Positions 1 to 11,292 of a DNA stretch of 64,000 bases are shown one piece after another. Source of the stretch: Hyphomicrobiales bacterium (lineage in GTDB: Bacteria > Pseudomonadota > Alphaproteobacteria > Rhizobiales > Aestuariivirgaceae); NCBI GenBank assembly GCA_025359045.1, contig JANYHN010000010.1:1-64000 (forward strand), read 5' to 3'. A program made the position numbers and the translations under genes. Within the stretch, counting starts at the first letter, position 1. Each line of letters starts with the position of its first letter. A model generated the notes under the pieces. It ran no database searches. It was not told the DNA's origin and saw only the letters and a list, made by a program, of their open reading frames with translations.

Positions 1-471
1 AAGCTCGCGCACTTCCATTTCAACGAGGTCCAACAATTCTGGATCGTCAACCATGTCAACCTTGTTCATGAATACAACCAGCGCTGGAACACCAACTTGG
101 CGCGCAAGCAAAATGTGCTCGCGGGTTTGTGGCATTGGGCCGTCAGAAGCTGACACCACAAGAATACCGCCGTCCATTTGGGCAGCACCGGTGATCATGT
201 TCTTTACATAGTCAGCATGGCCTGGGCAATCAACGTGGGCGTAATGGCGGGCCTTGGTTTGATATTCAACGTGAGCAGTATTAATCGTAATACCACGCGC
301 GCGCTCCTCAGGAGCCTTATCAATCATGTCATAAGCCGTGTAAGTTGCCCCACCGCTTTCTGCCAAAATCTTGGTGATCGCCGCAGTCAGTGACGTCTTG
401 CCATGGTCAACGTGGCCAATCGTGCCAATGTTGCAATGTGGCTTGTCGCGGTTGAATTTCTCTTTTGCCAT
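1..471 (-). CDS. tuf: Elongation factor Tu, N-terminal part (gene runs off the left edge)
   Basis: Reverse strand reads [34 protein letters not shown]...[21 protein letters not shown]..., with GTPase motifs GHVDHGKT and DCPGH; ATG at 471. Confidence 0.97.
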   Translation of the reverse strand, partial: MAKEKFNRDKPHCNIGTIGHVDHGKTSLTAAITKILAESGGATYTAYDMIDKAPEERARGITINTAHVEYQTKARHYAHVDCPGHADYVKNMITGAAQMDGGILVVSASDGPMPQTREHILLARQVGVPALVVFMNKVDMVDDPELLDLVEMEVREL

Positions 472-593
472 GGTGTATTTCCATCCTGTTAAAACAAATC
501 ACGCGCCAGTTGGCGTGATACCAATTCGGGCGCGTCTTTAGAAAAACTATGTAGGGTTGGCAAGGGGTGTTTGCAAGTGCGAGATGGATGGAA

Positions 594-615
594 CGGGTGA
601 AGGGAATCGAACCCT
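594..615 (-). repeat. Truncated duplicate of the tRNA-Gly 3' end (T-arm plus acceptor 3' strand)
   Basis: cgggtgaagggaatcgaaccct at 594-615 is identical to 673-694 inside tRNA-Gly; no matching D-arm or anticodon arm follows. Confidence 0.85.
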
Positions 616-670
616 GCTGCGAGCGCTGCGAGCAAAACTAAAATGCGAGGGTTGTGTGCTGGAAAGTTGG

Positions 671-741
671 AGCGGGTGAAGGGAATCGAACCCTCGTATT
701 GAGCTTGGAAGGCTCCTGCTCTACCATTGAGCTACACCCGC
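671..741 (-). tRNA. tRNA-Gly(TCC)
   Basis: Reverse strand GCGGGTGTAGCTCAATGGTAGAGCAGGAGCCTTCCAAGCTCAATACGAGGGTTCGATTCCCTTCACCCGCT: acceptor stem GCGGGTG/CACCCGC, T-arm GGGTTCGATTCCC, anticodon TCC. Confidence 0.95.
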
Positions 742-771
742 ATTCAAATCACTATAGCACATAAAATGTGA

Positions 772-856
772 TGGTGGGAGAGGTAGGACTCGAACCTACG
801 AAGCCGTAAAGCAGGGGATTTACAGTCCCCCCCTTTGCCACTCGGGACACTCTCCC
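772..856 (-). tRNA. tRNA-Tyr(GTA), class II with long variable arm and encoded CCA
   Basis: Reverse strand begins GGGAGAGTGTCCCGAGTGGC, contains ACTGTAAATCC (anticodon GTA) and ends GGTTCGAGTCCTACCTCTCCCACCA. Confidence 0.95.
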
Positions 857-951
857 CCGATATCACAAAACAAAGCTTTCAGTTTGATTTCCCAACCAAA
901 CCAAAAGCGTGGCGCTGTATGCCGCCGAGGTTTGATTAAGTCAAGCGTAAG

Positions 952-1455
952 TCAGCTCATTTTTGAGATAGCTTGCTTAATCGCAACTTGCGCATCTGAA
1001 GGCAGAAACAAACTCGTATCCCCACCCATCTTAGCAATCTGCTTGACCAGCGAAGACGATATCATCCGCGTTGCGGGTGATGCCGCTAAAAACACTGTCT
1101 CAATCTCTGGTGATAACGCACCATTCATTTGCGCCATCTGCACTTCGTAATCAAAATCAGAAGCATCACGTAGGCCACGGATGATCACGCCTGCATGAGC
1201 CTTGTGTGCCGCCTGCACCGTCAAATCCGAAAACGTGACAACGCTCACTTTTAGCCCTGCATGTTCAGCAATCGGTTTCGTTACTTGCTCGATCATCTTA
1301 ACCCGTGTCTCGGCATCCAGCAGCGCTTGTTTGGAGCCATGCAGGCCAACGCCTATCACCAGCTTATCAACAATACGCGCTGCACGCGCAATCACATCGA
1401 GATGGCCATAGGTGATGGGATCAAAAGATCCCGGGTAAAATCCAATTCGCATCAT
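952..1455 (-). CDS. coaD: Phosphopantetheine adenylyltransferase
   Basis: MRIGFYPGSFDPITYGHLDVIARAA... with the nucleotidyltransferase signature; true start inside the longer ORF (1455 or 1452). Confidence 0.95.
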   Translation of the reverse strand: MMRIGFYPGSFDPITYGHLDVIARAARIVDKLVIGVGLHGSKQALLDAETRVKMIEQVTKPIAEHAGLKVSVVTFSDLTVQAAHKAHAGVIIRGLRDASDFDYEVQMAQMNGALSPEIETVFLAASPATRMISSSLVKQIAKMGGDTSLFLPSDAQVAIKQAISKMS

Positions 1456-2063
1456 CGCCCTTTCAACACCATCCAAGCCGCACCGCCAACCAGAAAGCTG
1501 CCGCTGAGAATCTCTATTGCCCGAATTCTTTTGCGCGATAGCCAAGCCCCCGCCCTGCCCGCGGCCAATGCGTAAGCTGTGTCACCGATGGCTGCAATTG
1601 CCATGAAGGTTATGCCGAGAACCAAAGTCGTACGCATCACATCAGCCCCAGCCGGAATGAAAGGCGGTATAAGTGCACCAAACAACACCAGCATTTTGGG
1701 GTTCGACATGATCACCACGAAACCCTGCAAGAAGAAACTGCCACGCGGCCTTGCCCTGTCCGTTGCCACCGCCAGATCACCATTCGACATAAAAAGCTTA
1801 TAGGCCAGCCAAATCAAATAAGCTGCACCTGCATAACGCAGCAAAACAAACCAAACACCCATCACTTGAATGGCAGCGCCCAAACCGAGCGCCGCAATTC
1901 CCAGCCAAATCACCACACCCACTTGCGTGCCGAGAACATTCATCAACCCAGCCCGCGTGCCGTGCTTTAAACTGTTGGCGATAATGACAGTCACGGTTGG
2001 CCCAGGCACCAATGCAAGCGCTAATGCCGCTAATACAAATGCAAAATAAGAGTCGGTTGTCAT
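1452..2063 (-). CDS. LysE/RhtB family translocator
   Basis: Hydrophobic protein beginning MTTDSYFAFVLAALALALVPGPTVTVIIANSLKHGTRAGLMNVLGTQVG, typical LysE N-terminus. Confidence 0.9.
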   Translation of the reverse strand: MTTDSYFAFVLAALALALVPGPTVTVIIANSLKHGTRAGLMNVLGTQVGVVIWLGIAALGLGAAIQVMGVWFVLLRYAGAAYLIWLAYKLFMSNGDLAVATDRARPRGSFFLQGFVVIMSNPKMLVLFGALIPPFIPAGADVMRTTLVLGITFMAIAAIGDTAYALAAGRAGAWLSRKRIRAIEILSGSFLVGGAAWMVLKGR

Positions 2064-2101
2064 GCTTATTACCTTACGCCTGATTTAACAAAACTAGCAA
2101 A

Positions 2102-4264
2102 TCAGCTTTTTGGTTTGGAGCGCGGCTCAAATACCCAAGGCCTGTTACCCTGCTCGCCTTTTGCCGTTTTCACTCCCGCCACGTCGCGATCAATATAAAT
2201 CGCATGCGCACCAAATTTCCAAACATCAAAGCGATCAATCTTTAACTTTGCCTCAGCGCACTTTTCCCGCAACGGAAAATCAGCAACTATAATTTCAGTC
2301 GGCGGGCATTCCCATTCTGCATCCGTTGGTTCGTGCACGTAAGCAACGCTTAGGGATGCCAAATCCGAAAAGCACATGTTTTCCGCGCAGGTCCAACCGG
2401 GCCGTGCCACTGATGCATCCATCGTTTCAACCTGCCCATTGGATTGCAACCATTTCTCAGCAGCAAACTTCCCTTTGCGGGCATCAGCTAAAACATAGTT
2501 CCCAGCAACATCGCGGATCGCAACATTGCTGCCCCGATCTTCAATTAAAATATTGGGTAGCTTAGGAGTCGCGCCAATATAGATGCCAAGCAAGAGCAAA
2601 ATTGCCCCAAGCCATCGAAACGCCCCAAGCACCAAACAAATAATAAGCGCACCTGCCACCATCATTGAAACGCCAAGTAGCGAAGGCTGCGGCACCATAC
2701 CATTTGCATAGGGCCACGCCGCGATACTATCCGAAATCCACATCGTAGCTTGCAAACCAATTTCAACCAATTTGAAAGGCCAATATTCCAAACCAAACGG
2801 CATCAATAAAACACCCAGCATGGCAGCGGGCATCACGATCAAATCTGCAATCGGTAAAGCCAAAGCATTGGAAACCGTGCCGTATGGTGAAAGGCGACCG
2901 AAATGATAGACCGCTGCTATACTGGAAAGACCGCCAGCTACGATGGTCGTCAACACCGATCCCGCAAACAATTTCAAACCATAGGACGCAAACCGAGATA
3001 GACGCGTTGCTTCATGCGCTCTCATATCAACAGGCCTGTTGTTCCAATATTCAAAAAAAGCTACGATGCCAATGACCGCCAAGAACGACATTTGGAAACT
3101 GGCACGCACAGCTTCCTCGGGGTTGAACACAAGAATGATCAATGCTGCCAAGGCAATATTTCGCATCGACACAGCAGGCCGATCAACCAATATCGCGAAA
3201 AACATAACCGCGATCATGATGTAAGATCGCTCAGTGGCAGATCCGGAATCTGCCAGCAGCATATAAATAAATCCTACAATCAACGCCACAACAGCTGACC
3301 ATTTTTTGATTGGATAATGCAAAGCCAGCGCCGGAAACAGAGCGAGAAATGCCCGCATCACCCAGAATACGCCACCCGCCACAAGAGACATATGCAAACC
3401 CGAAATTGAAATGATGTGCGCCAAACCTGAAATCTGCAGGCTGGTATTCATCTCGGCCGGAATGGCAGCGCGTTCGCCCGTCACAATCGAATTTGCAAAC
3501 GCCCCGATGGACCCCGGAATGGCGGCTGTAATCCGAGCCCCCATCACGCTTCGCAGCTTATGAAAAAACCGCCTCTCGACAAATTTCCATGGCACCGGAC
3601 GATCTTCAAAGACCGGAGGCGAAACATTGCTGCCCATCGCACCTATGGATTGAAAATAAAGATCGCGCCCATAATCAAACCCACCAGGCATCACGGGTGT
3701 TGGCAGCGGCGAAAGCCGCGCTGTGAAACGCACATAATCTCCAATCAATGCTGTAGGCGCATCAAAGGTCGATATGCGCGCACGGTTTGGCATTTCATCA
3801 AGAGGAACATTGGTTGCACCGTCCAGCTCAATCACCAGAACGCGCTTATTCCCACCGCGATTATCAGCATCGGCGATAAACCCTGAAATCTCCGATGAAC
3901 TCACAGTGGCTCGCAGAAGCGGTGTGGCAACAATTTCTTGGCGCGCCTTACTCAACGCAAAGCCAAGCAAGATCAGGCCAATCAAAATCGCAATTGAGTA
4001 ATGCCTGCCAAGCCAAAACAAAACTGCAATCGGAATAGCTAATCCAGCAATCGCAATCAGGCTGGGCTCATCCGGCAAATTAAAATAAGTCCAAATGCCA
4101 ATGCCCAAAAACACCGGCGCCCAGATCACCAACCGACCAGATTGCAAAGCATAAGCCGCGCGCAAATAATTAATTGCCCGCTCAAACAACGTGACTGCAT
4201 CAAAAGGAAACACTGCCCCTTTGAAGCCCCGCCCGCCTATGCTATCTGGCTGCAAAGTGGCCAT
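2102..4264 (-). CDS. comEC: ComEC/Rec2-family competence/DNA-uptake membrane protein
   Basis: 720 aa multi-TM; GLAHIISISGLHMSLVAGGVFWVMR and LLADSGSATERSYIMIAVMF competence-domain motifs; next to gltX as in many alphaproteobacteria. Confidence 0.9.
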   Translation of the reverse strand: MATLQPDSIGGRGFKGAVFPFDAVTLFERAINYLRAAYALQSGRLVIWAPVFLGIGIWTYFNLPDEPSLIAIAGLAIPIAVLFWLGRHYSIAILIGLILLGFALSKARQEIVATPLLRATVSSSEISGFIADADNRGGNKRVLVIELDGATNVPLDEMPNRARISTFDAPTALIGDYVRFTARLSPLPTPVMPGGFDYGRDLYFQSIGAMGSNVSPPVFEDRPVPWKFVERRFFHKLRSVMGARITAAIPGSIGAFANSIVTGERAAIPAEMNTSLQISGLAHIISISGLHMSLVAGGVFWVMRAFLALFPALALHYPIKKWSAVVALIVGFIYMLLADSGSATERSYIMIAVMFFAILVDRPAVSMRNIALAALIILVFNPEEAVRASFQMSFLAVIGIVAFFEYWNNRPVDMRAHEATRLSRFASYGLKLFAGSVLTTIVAGGLSSIAAVYHFGRLSPYGTVSNALALPIADLIVMPAAMLGVLLMPFGLEYWPFKLVEIGLQATMWISDSIAAWPYANGMVPQPSLLGVSMMVAGALIICLVLGAFRWLGAILLLLGIYIGATPKLPNILIEDRGSNVAIRDVAGNYVLADARKGKFAAEKWLQSNGQVETMDASVARPGWTCAENMCFSDLASLSVAYVHEPTDAEWECPPTEIIVADFPLREKCAEAKLKIDRFDVWKFGAHAIYIDRDVAGVKTAKGEQGNRPWVFEPRSKPKS

Positions 4265-4306
4265 GCCACCCTCCCCTAAAATCAGCTAATCACATAAAAG
4301 GCCTTC

Positions 4307-5725
4307 ATGTCATCTCCCGTCACGCGCTTTGCCCCCTCGCCCACAGGCTTTCTCCATATTGGAGGCGCACGCACAGCACTTTTCAACTGGGCTTACGCCA
4401 AGGGCAATGGCGGAAAAATGTTGCTGCGTATCGAAGATACGGACCGGGAGCGCTATACTGAAGGCGCAGTAGCTGCCATTCTCAACGGCCTCACATGGCT
4501 GGGCCTGAACTGGGATGGTGAAGCCGTTTCGCAATATAGCCGCATGCAGCGCCACGCCGAAGTGGCCCATGAACTGCTGGCAAAAGGCCATGCCTATTAT
4601 TGCTATTGCAGCCCTGAAGAATTAACCGCAATGCGTGAAAAAGCCGAGGCCGAAAAGCGCCCCATTCGTTATGATGGCACATGGCGCAACCGGCCTGCCT
4701 CTGATGCACCGGTTGGCATAAAGCCCGTGATCCGTTTCAAATCACCACAACAGGGCGAAACTGTTATCAACGATCAAGCCCAAGGCCGCGTCGTGATCCC
4801 CAACAAGGATTTGGATGATCTGATTATTTTAAGATCTGACGGGAACCCAACTTATAACTTGTCAGTTGTGGTGGATGATCACGACATGGGCGTTACCCAC
4901 ATTATTCGCGGCGTCGACCACCTCACCAATGCTGCCCGCCAAACGCAAATATATTTGGCTATGGGTTGGACTGTGCCGAGCATGACACATGTGCCATTGA
5001 TCCATGGCCCCGATGGCGCAAAATTATCGAAGCGCCACGGTGCATTGGGTGTCGAAGCATATCGCGCAATGGGTTATCTGCCCGCCGCTTTACGCAATTA
5101 TCTCGCACGCTTGGGCTGGAGCCATGGTGACGACGAGATTTTCTCCACCGAAGAATTGGTCAGATGGTTTGACCTTGATGGTATCGGTAAATCAGCCTCG
5201 CGTTTCGATTTCGCAAAACTCGAGAATTTGAATGGTCACTATATCCGTCACACGCCTGATGCAGAATTGCTGGAACTGTTCCTCCAATTTCTGCCTTATG
5301 TTGAAAACGGTCCTGCCATGCTCGCCAAGATCGATGACGCGATGAAAACCAAACTGCTGATGGCCATGCCCGGCCTTAAAGATCGCGCCAAGACTTTGGT
5401 CGAACTTATGAACAGCATGGGTTATCTCTTATCGGTGCGACCATTGGCGATGGACGACAAAGCCAAAACCATTCTCAACGATGAAGGAAAAGCTGCTGCC
5501 AATACCCTGATGGAGCTTTTAACGCCAATCACGGATTGGACTGCTCACACATTGGAGACCGTAGTTAAGGCGCATGCTGAAGCGGCGGGAATCAAGCTGG
5601 GTAAGCTCGCCCAGCCCTTACGCGCGGCATTGACAGGCACAAGCACCTCGCCACCAATCTTTGACGTGCTAGAAGTGTTAGGCCGTAACGAAAGTCTGGC
5701 ACGTTTAGGTGATCAGGCCAATTAG
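4307..5725 (+). CDS. gltX: Glutamate--tRNA ligase
   Basis: [25 protein letters not shown] (HIGH motif) and [11 protein letters not shown] (KMSKS-like). Confidence 0.97.
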   Translation: MSSPVTRFAPSPTGFLHIGGARTALFNWAYAKGNGGKMLLRIEDTDRERYTEGAVAAILNGLTWLGLNWDGEAVSQYSRMQRHAEVAHELLAKGHAYYCYCSPEELTAMREKAEAEKRPIRYDGTWRNRPASDAPVGIKPVIRFKSPQQGETVINDQAQGRVVIPNKDLDDLIILRSDGNPTYNLSVVVDDHDMGVTHIIRGVDHLTNAARQTQIYLAMGWTVPSMTHVPLIHGPDGAKLSKRHGALGVEAYRAMGYLPAALRNYLARLGWSHGDDEIFSTEELVRWFDLDGIGKSASRFDFAKLENLNGHYIRHTPDAELLELFLQFLPYVENGPAMLAKIDDAMKTKLLMAMPGLKDRAKTLVELMNSMGYLLSVRPLAMDDKAKTILNDEGKAAANTLMELLTPITDWTAHTLETVVKAHAEAAGIKLGKLAQPLRAALTGTSTSPPIFDVLEVLGRNESLARLGDQAN

Positions 5726-5793
5726 TGCAGCATCATTGACCTTTTTGCTGCGCTGCAATAGACTTGAGTGATAAGTATGGGAGAAGCCAGATT

Positions 5794-7092
5794 ATGACCG
5801 ACGCTACCAAAACGGCACAGATTACCATCGGTGGCAAAACCCAAGACTTGCCTATCATGAAAGGCACGATCGGGCCAGAGGTCGTCGACATCGCAAAGCT
5901 CTATGGCGAATCAAAAGTCTTCACGTTTGATCCGGGCTTCAACTCTACAGCGTCTTGTAAATCCGCAATAACCTACATTGATGGCGATCAAGGCATTCTG
6001 CTCTATCGAGGTTACCCCATTGAGCAATTGGCAACTGAGGGTGACTTCCTTGAAAGTTGCTATTTGCTCTATTATGGCGAATTGCCAACCCCAGTTCAGC
6101 GCAAAAAATTTGTGCATGACATTACGCATCACACCATGATTCATGAACAGATGGTTCTGTTCTTCCGTGGCTTCCGCCGCGACGCACATCCAATGGCCGT
6201 TATGGTGGCAATGGTCGGCGCTCTGTCTGCTTTCTATCACGACTCAACCGACATTAGTGATCCGCGCCAGCGCGAAATCGCCTCGCACCGCATGATTGCC
6301 AAGCTGCCAACTATTGCTGCGATGACCTATAAATACCACATCGGTCAGCCCTTCGTTTATCCACAAAACCACTTGTCCTATGCCGAAAATTTCTTGCATA
6401 TGTGCTTTGCCGTTCCTTGCGAAGAATACAAAGTAAACCCCATTCTCGCTAAAGCCATGGACCGTATTTTTACGCTGCATGCTGATCACGAACAAAACGC
6501 CTCAACTTCCACTGTGCGCCTTGCTGGTTCCTCAGGTGCTAATCCCTTCGCATGCATCGCAGCTGGCATTGCGTGCTTATGGGGGCCCGCTCATGGCGGT
6601 GCCAACGAAGCTGCATTGAAGATGCTCGAAGAAATTGGCACAGTCGATAAAATTCCGGCTTTCATCGAAAAAGTGAAAGACAAGTCTTCAAACGTGCGTC
6701 TCATGGGGTTTGGCCACCGCGTTTATAAAAATTATGATCCCCGTGCAAAAATCCTTCAGGCCTCAGCCCATGAAGTCTTTGAAGCACTGGGCAAACAGGA
6801 TGATCCATTGCTTGATGTAGCGCGTGAATTGGAACGCATTGCACTGAGCGACCCATACTTTATTGACCGCAAACTTTATCCAAACGTTGATTTCTATTCC
6901 GGCATTATTCTGCGCGCACTCGGCTTCCCGACCAGCATGTTCACTGTGTTGTTCGCATTGGCCCGCACTGTCGGTTGGATTTCGCAGTGGAAAGAAATGA
7001 TCGAAGATCCGTCCCAGCGTATCGGCAGGCCGCGTCAGCTTTATATAGGGCCGACCCAGCGCGATTATGTGCCAATTGGGAAGCGCAGCTAA
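5794..7092 (+). CDS. gltA: Citrate synthase
   Basis: [15 protein letters not shown]...[17 protein letters not shown]...[15 protein letters not shown]; preferred start ATG 5794. Confidence 0.97.
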   Translation: MTDATKTAQITIGGKTQDLPIMKGTIGPEVVDIAKLYGESKVFTFDPGFNSTASCKSAITYIDGDQGILLYRGYPIEQLATEGDFLESCYLLYYGELPTPVQRKKFVHDITHHTMIHEQMVLFFRGFRRDAHPMAVMVAMVGALSAFYHDSTDISDPRQREIASHRMIAKLPTIAAMTYKYHIGQPFVYPQNHLSYAENFLHMCFAVPCEEYKVNPILAKAMDRIFTLHADHEQNASTSTVRLAGSSGANPFACIAAGIACLWGPAHGGANEAALKMLEEIGTVDKIPAFIEKVKDKSSNVRLMGFGHRVYKNYDPRAKILQASAHEVFEALGKQDDPLLDVARELERIALSDPYFIDRKLYPNVDFYSGIILRALGFPTSMFTVLFALARTVGWISQWKEMIEDPSQRIGRPRQLYIGPTQRDYVPIGKRS

Positions 7093-7152
7093 TGCGCAGC
7101 GCGGGTAAGCCGCGCAAGCCACTTGATAATGCGCAGCGCGGGTAAGCCGCGC
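7090..7152. repeat. Tandem duplicated hairpin element in the convergent gltA/fabZ junction
   Basis: taatgcgcagcgcgggtaagccgcgc occurs exactly at 7090-7115 and 7127-7152; each copy has a GCGCGG-gtaag-CCGCGC stem-loop. Confidence 0.9.
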
Positions 7153-7165
7153 TAGCAATCTAGAA

Positions 7166-7642
7166 TCAAACAACTTTAGCTTCGTCGATTAACATTGCAC
7201 CGATCTCAGCTTCGGCCACCTTCTTGCCCTCAACATGCGCTTCGGCCCAATATTTCCAAACGGGTGCGCGCTTTTGTAAAAGCTTGACGTGAAAATAAAC
7301 TGTATCGCCCGGAACCACGGGCTTTCGGAACCGCGCTTTATCGATGGACATAAAGAACACTAGCTTACCAGCATCTTCGCTGTGATGTTCGAGCACGATG
7401 GCCCCTGCCGTCTGCGCCATGGCTTCAATTAACAACACACCTGGCATCACCGGACGGCCTGGAAAATGCCCCTGAAAAAACGGCTCATTGATCGTGACGT
7501 TTTTAAGCGCAACACCGGATTCTTCGCCATTGAGTTCAATAATTTTGTCGATCAACAAAAACGGATAGCGATGCGGCAGCAGCTTCATGATCCGCACAAT
7601 ATCAACGGTTTTCTTAGGCGCAGTGTCGATTGCTTCGGTCAT
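7166..7642 (-). CDS. fabZ: 3-hydroxyacyl-[ACP] dehydratase FabZ
   Basis: [17 protein letters not shown]...[26 protein letters not shown] signature; likely start [11 protein letters not shown] at 7642. Confidence 0.96.
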   Translation of the reverse strand: MTEAIDTAPKKTVDIVRIMKLLPHRYPFLLIDKIIELNGEESGVALKNVTINEPFFQGHFPGRPVMPGVLLIEAMAQTAGAIVLEHHSEDAGKLVFFMSIDKARFRKPVVPGDTVYFHVKLLQKRAPVWKYWAEAHVEGKKVAEAEIGAMLIDEAKVV

Positions 7643-7713
7643 AATCTTCCTCAAAAAAGTGGCGGCTGAAACATCAACCGCCACCAACATAATAGCTTGT
7701 GAATTGAAAACGT

Positions 7714-10068
7714 CTAGAAGCGCGTTCCAATTGAGAAGTTAAAGTATTTCAGATCGTCTGAATCTTGCTTGAGGATTGGATAAGAATATTCAAACTTCAA
7801 AGGACCAAACGGCGAATTCCAAACAATGCCAGCGCCAATGGATGCACGGAACGCAGCGGAGTCAGAAACTGAACAATTCGCCAGTGAAGAGCCACCGACG
7901 CAGGGTGCGGTACCCTTTGCAACACTTTGTTCCGAGGTATTAAACGCCGTGCCGAAGTCAGAATAGATTTCGCCTGAAATACCAAACGCTTCTGGTAGTC
8001 CGAGCGGGAACTGCGCTTCAATCGTGCCAATTGCGTAATCTTGAGCGCCAATGGAATCATAGAGCCCATCATTACCAAGTTGCTTTGGCCCAACACCCGA
8101 ATTCGAGAAACCACGAAACGAGTCACCACCCTTAAAAAACTTATCTTGCAACGGCACATTATTACCACCGATGCCCTGAATGTGGCCCGCATTGCCTTCC
8201 AACTTCACAACAACTTGATCATCGAACAAAGGAATAAAGTAGAAGGCATGAAGTTCAGTTTTAGAATAGTATGTATTTCCACCTAACCCAGCCAACTCTT
8301 CAACAATCTGCCCGCGGAAACCAGATGTTGGATTATTCGGATTATCCAAATCATCGTAGGTGTAGGATGCCGAAACAGCTGATTTCCAACTTTCGCCATT
8401 CTGCGCCAACACAGCAGGCGACGATGTCAAAGCATCAATCCCATACACACTGCGATAAGCCAGGTAATACTTGAAGTTCACACTCGAAAACTCATCAAGC
8501 TCAAAGCCTGTGCGCAAAGCACCGCCAACAACCCGGCTCGAATATGAAGATGCGGTCTGATTGTCAGTCTGAGTCGCAAACACATCGAAGCCCGCAGAAA
8601 TCGGTGAGCCCAAGAAATACGGATCTGTGTAGCTAAAATCAACCTGCTGCTTCACAAAGCTCAAGGTAGTGTTCAGCTTGGCTTGTAAGCCACGCCCAAA
8701 CAAATTGCGCTCCGCCACCGAAACCGAGCCAACGACGGCTTCAACTGAAGAATAACCAATAGAGAATGTTAGAGATCCAGTCGATTTCTCCTCAACTTCC
8801 ACAATCAAATTGATCTTATCGGGTGCACTGCCCTGCTGTTCTTTAAATTCGATCTTGCTGAAGAAATCCAGCGCCGTCAGACGGCGGCGGGCGCGTTCGA
8901 TCAAAGTGCGGTTAAAAGCATCGCCTTCAAAAAGCCGAAGCTCGCGGCGGATAACTTCATCGCGCGTGCGCGTATTGCCGACGATATCAATGCGTTCGAC
9001 ATATGCACGGTTACCTTCGCTTAGCTGGTACGTAATATTAACAGTGTTGCCTGTCGAATTGCGATCAACCTTTGGCTCAACCTTGGCAAACACAAAGCCT
9101 TGATTGCCAGCTTCAATCGTCAAGTTCTCAACCGTCTTATCAACTTTAGAGGCATTGTAGGTATCACCAACGCCAGTTTTCACAACTCTGGTCAACCCAT
9201 TTGGATCAAGGTTAGCTTTACCCACATCAACTGCAACATCAGCCACTGTGTAACGCGGGCCTTCTTCGACCGCAAAATTGATTTCAAAAGCAGTGCCATC
9301 CGGCACTAAATGCGCATCGGCGGATAAAATTTGAATGTCAGCAAAGCCGTTCTTCAAATAATAACGACGCAACAATTCCTTGTCATACTCGAGACGGTCA
9401 GCGTCATAGGTATTATTCTTCAGGAACGGGTTCCACCAGCTGGTTTGCTTTGTAACCAAAACACCTTGCAAAGTATCAGCACTGAATGATTTGTTACCTG
9501 TGAATGTGATATTCTTGACTTCAGTCTTGCCATTTTCCGAGATCACAAAGGCAATGTTCACACGGTTTTCAGGTTGGCGAATAAGCTGAGGATCAACCTT
9601 AACGTTGTAAAACCCTTTGGCTTGATACAGAGCCAACACCCGGCGCGTGTCACTTTGAATGCGCGCCTTCGTAAAAATCATGCTCTCTTTGACTTCAACT
9701 TCTTTCTGTAAAGTCTCATCATCAATTTCGCTATTGCCTTCAAAATTTACGACATTGATCAAAGGATTTTCTGAAATGCGAATAACGATTGTTGCGCCAC
9801 GACGCACAATGTTCACATCGGCAAACAGACCAGTTTGAAAAAGCGCTTTAATGGATTCGTCGATTTTGGCAGCGGTAGCAGTCTGTGGCGAACTGAACTG
9901 TAAATATGAAAGCACAGTCTCGCGGTCAACGCGTTGGCCACCTTCAATCACGATTCCTGAATCTGCGGCATGACCCGCAGTTGCAACAAAACCCGGCAGC
10001 CCCATGGGCGCAACCATTGAGAACACAAACACGAGGAGACCAATCAGGCCATAATTCTTACGCATCAA
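7714..10068 (-). CDS. bamA: Outer membrane protein assembly factor BamA
   Basis: 784 aa with signal peptide, POTRA repeats (e.g. [21 protein letters not shown]) and C-terminal barrel ending [22 protein letters not shown] motif. Confidence 0.96.
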   Translation of the reverse strand: MMRKNYGLIGLLVFVFSMVAPMGLPGFVATAGHAADSGIVIEGGQRVDRETVLSYLQFSSPQTATAAKIDESIKALFQTGLFADVNIVRRGATIVIRISENPLINVVNFEGNSEIDDETLQKEVEVKESMIFTKARIQSDTRRVLALYQAKGFYNVKVDPQLIRQPENRVNIAFVISENGKTEVKNITFTGNKSFSADTLQGVLVTKQTSWWNPFLKNNTYDADRLEYDKELLRRYYLKNGFADIQILSADAHLVPDGTAFEINFAVEEGPRYTVADVAVDVGKANLDPNGLTRVVKTGVGDTYNASKVDKTVENLTIEAGNQGFVFAKVEPKVDRNSTGNTVNITYQLSEGNRAYVERIDIVGNTRTRDEVIRRELRLFEGDAFNRTLIERARRRLTALDFFSKIEFKEQQGSAPDKINLIVEVEEKSTGSLTFSIGYSSVEAVVGSVSVAERNLFGRGLQAKLNTTLSFVKQQVDFSYTDPYFLGSPISAGFDVFATQTDNQTASSYSSRVVGGALRTGFELDEFSSVNFKYYLAYRSVYGIDALTSSPAVLAQNGESWKSAVSASYTYDDLDNPNNPTSGFRGQIVEELAGLGGNTYYSKTELHAFYFIPLFDDQVVVKLEGNAGHIQGIGGNNVPLQDKFFKGGDSFRGFSNSGVGPKQLGNDGLYDSIGAQDYAIGTIEAQFPLGLPEAFGISGEIYSDFGTAFNTSEQSVAKGTAPCVGGSSLANCSVSDSAAFRASIGAGIVWNSPFGPLKFEYSYPILKQDSDDLKYFNFSIGTRF

Positions 10069-10167
10069 ATCGCCAATTCCAAACTTAACTCGCCGTCCTC
10101 AGAGTGCTTCGCCGCGTGTCGTTTTAACCATTTTCATCTGCAATGCAAATGAAACCTACAATCAATT

Positions 10168-11292
10168 TTACCAGCCAAAAACCTTGTTAACATAAGGCGA
10201 TAGATCATTGTTTGTTGCAAACAACATCAGCAAAACCATAGCAGATAAACCGATCCTGAAACTCCACTCCTGCGCCACCGGTCCCACCGGCTTTCCAAAC
10301 ACAGCTTCGATTAGGTAGAAAACCAAGTGTCCACCATCCAACATTGGGATGGGGAAAAGGTTAACAAGTCCAATACTCACGCTAATTAATGCAATAAAAG
10401 TGATAAAAGACCATGGCCCTTGTGACGCTTGCTCACCTGCCATTTGTGCCACGCCAATTGGCCCATGCAGTTGGTCAGATTTTTCTCTGCCAGTGAACAT
10501 TTTTCCGACATAACGTAAGGTCGTTTTCACAATAAATGCGGTTTCTTGAACGCCTTTGCCAACCGCTGCAATTGGCGATAGCCTTTCAAAACCAGCCGGA
10601 TCTTTCGTAAAATCGTGTTTTAGTCCAATCAAGCTAACCCGGTTTTTGTGGCCAAGATTATCAACAGTTTCAATAACTTTCGGCACTATGTTAACGTCAA
10701 GCATTTGCTTGTTTCGTTCAATGCTCATTCGGATTGGCGTGTCGCCTTGCATTATCATTGCGCGCTGAATATCGATAAAACTGTGTATCGGGTTACCATC
10801 AATTGCGCGAATGTAATCGCCAGGCAAAATACCTGCTGAATAAGCAGCACCATCTACCAACACTTCATCAGCGCGAGGTTCATTGATGGGTGTGCCGACA
10901 ATAGAATAAGCCGCTGCAAAAATAACAACCGCGAGCAAGAAATTAGCAAATGGCCCCGCTGCCACAATTGCAGCGCGTCTACCAACTGAAGCGGCCTGCA
11001 AACTGCCAGGGGTCGGATTCGAGGTCACGGAAGGCATGCTCGCCGCATTTGCATCACCAAGAAACTTTACATATCCTCCCAATGGCAGCCAGCTAAATTT
11101 CCAGCGCGTGCCATACCGATCATTAAAACCAAAGATTTCACGGCCAAATCCAACTGAAAAAGTCTCGATTTTAACGCCACACCATCTGCCAACGATGAAA
11201 TGTCCAAATTCGTGAACAAAAACAATGACTATTATGGCAACGAAAAAAGCCACCAAATTAAACCCAACGCCCGCTAAGCTAAACTGCATCAT
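10168..11292 (-). CDS. rseP: RIP metalloprotease RseP (site-2 protease)
   Basis: HEFGH zinc motif, PDZ domain, LFPIPMLDGGHLVFY. Confidence 0.95.
   Translation of the reverse strand: MMQFSLAGVGFNLVAFFVAIIVIVFVHEFGHFIVGRWCGVKIETFSVGFGREIFGFNDRYGTRWKFSWLPLGGYVKFLGDANAASMPSVTSNPTPGSLQAASVGRRAAIVAAGPFANFLLAVVIFAAAYSIVGTPINEPRADEVLVDGAAYSAGILPGDYIRAIDGNPIHSFIDIQRAMIMQGDTPIRMSIERNKQMLDVNIVPKVIETVDNLGHKNRVSLIGLKHDFTKDPAGFERLSPIAAVGKGVQETAFIVKTTLRYVGKMFTGREKSDQLHGPIGVAQMAGEQASQGPWSFITFIALISVSIGLVNLFPIPMLDGGHLVFYLIEAVFGKPVGPVAQEWSFRIGLSAMVLLMLFATNNDLSPYVNKVFGW

Noticed and set aside
7090-7152. Short regularly spaced repeat as a CRISPR array
   Set aside because: Only two copies with an 11-bp gap, and each copy is itself a hairpin in a convergent intergenic region; no cas genes in the window.
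7643-7713. Hidden or frameshifted lpxD between fabZ and bamA
   Set aside because: The gap is only about 71 bp, far too short even for a recognisable pseudogene.
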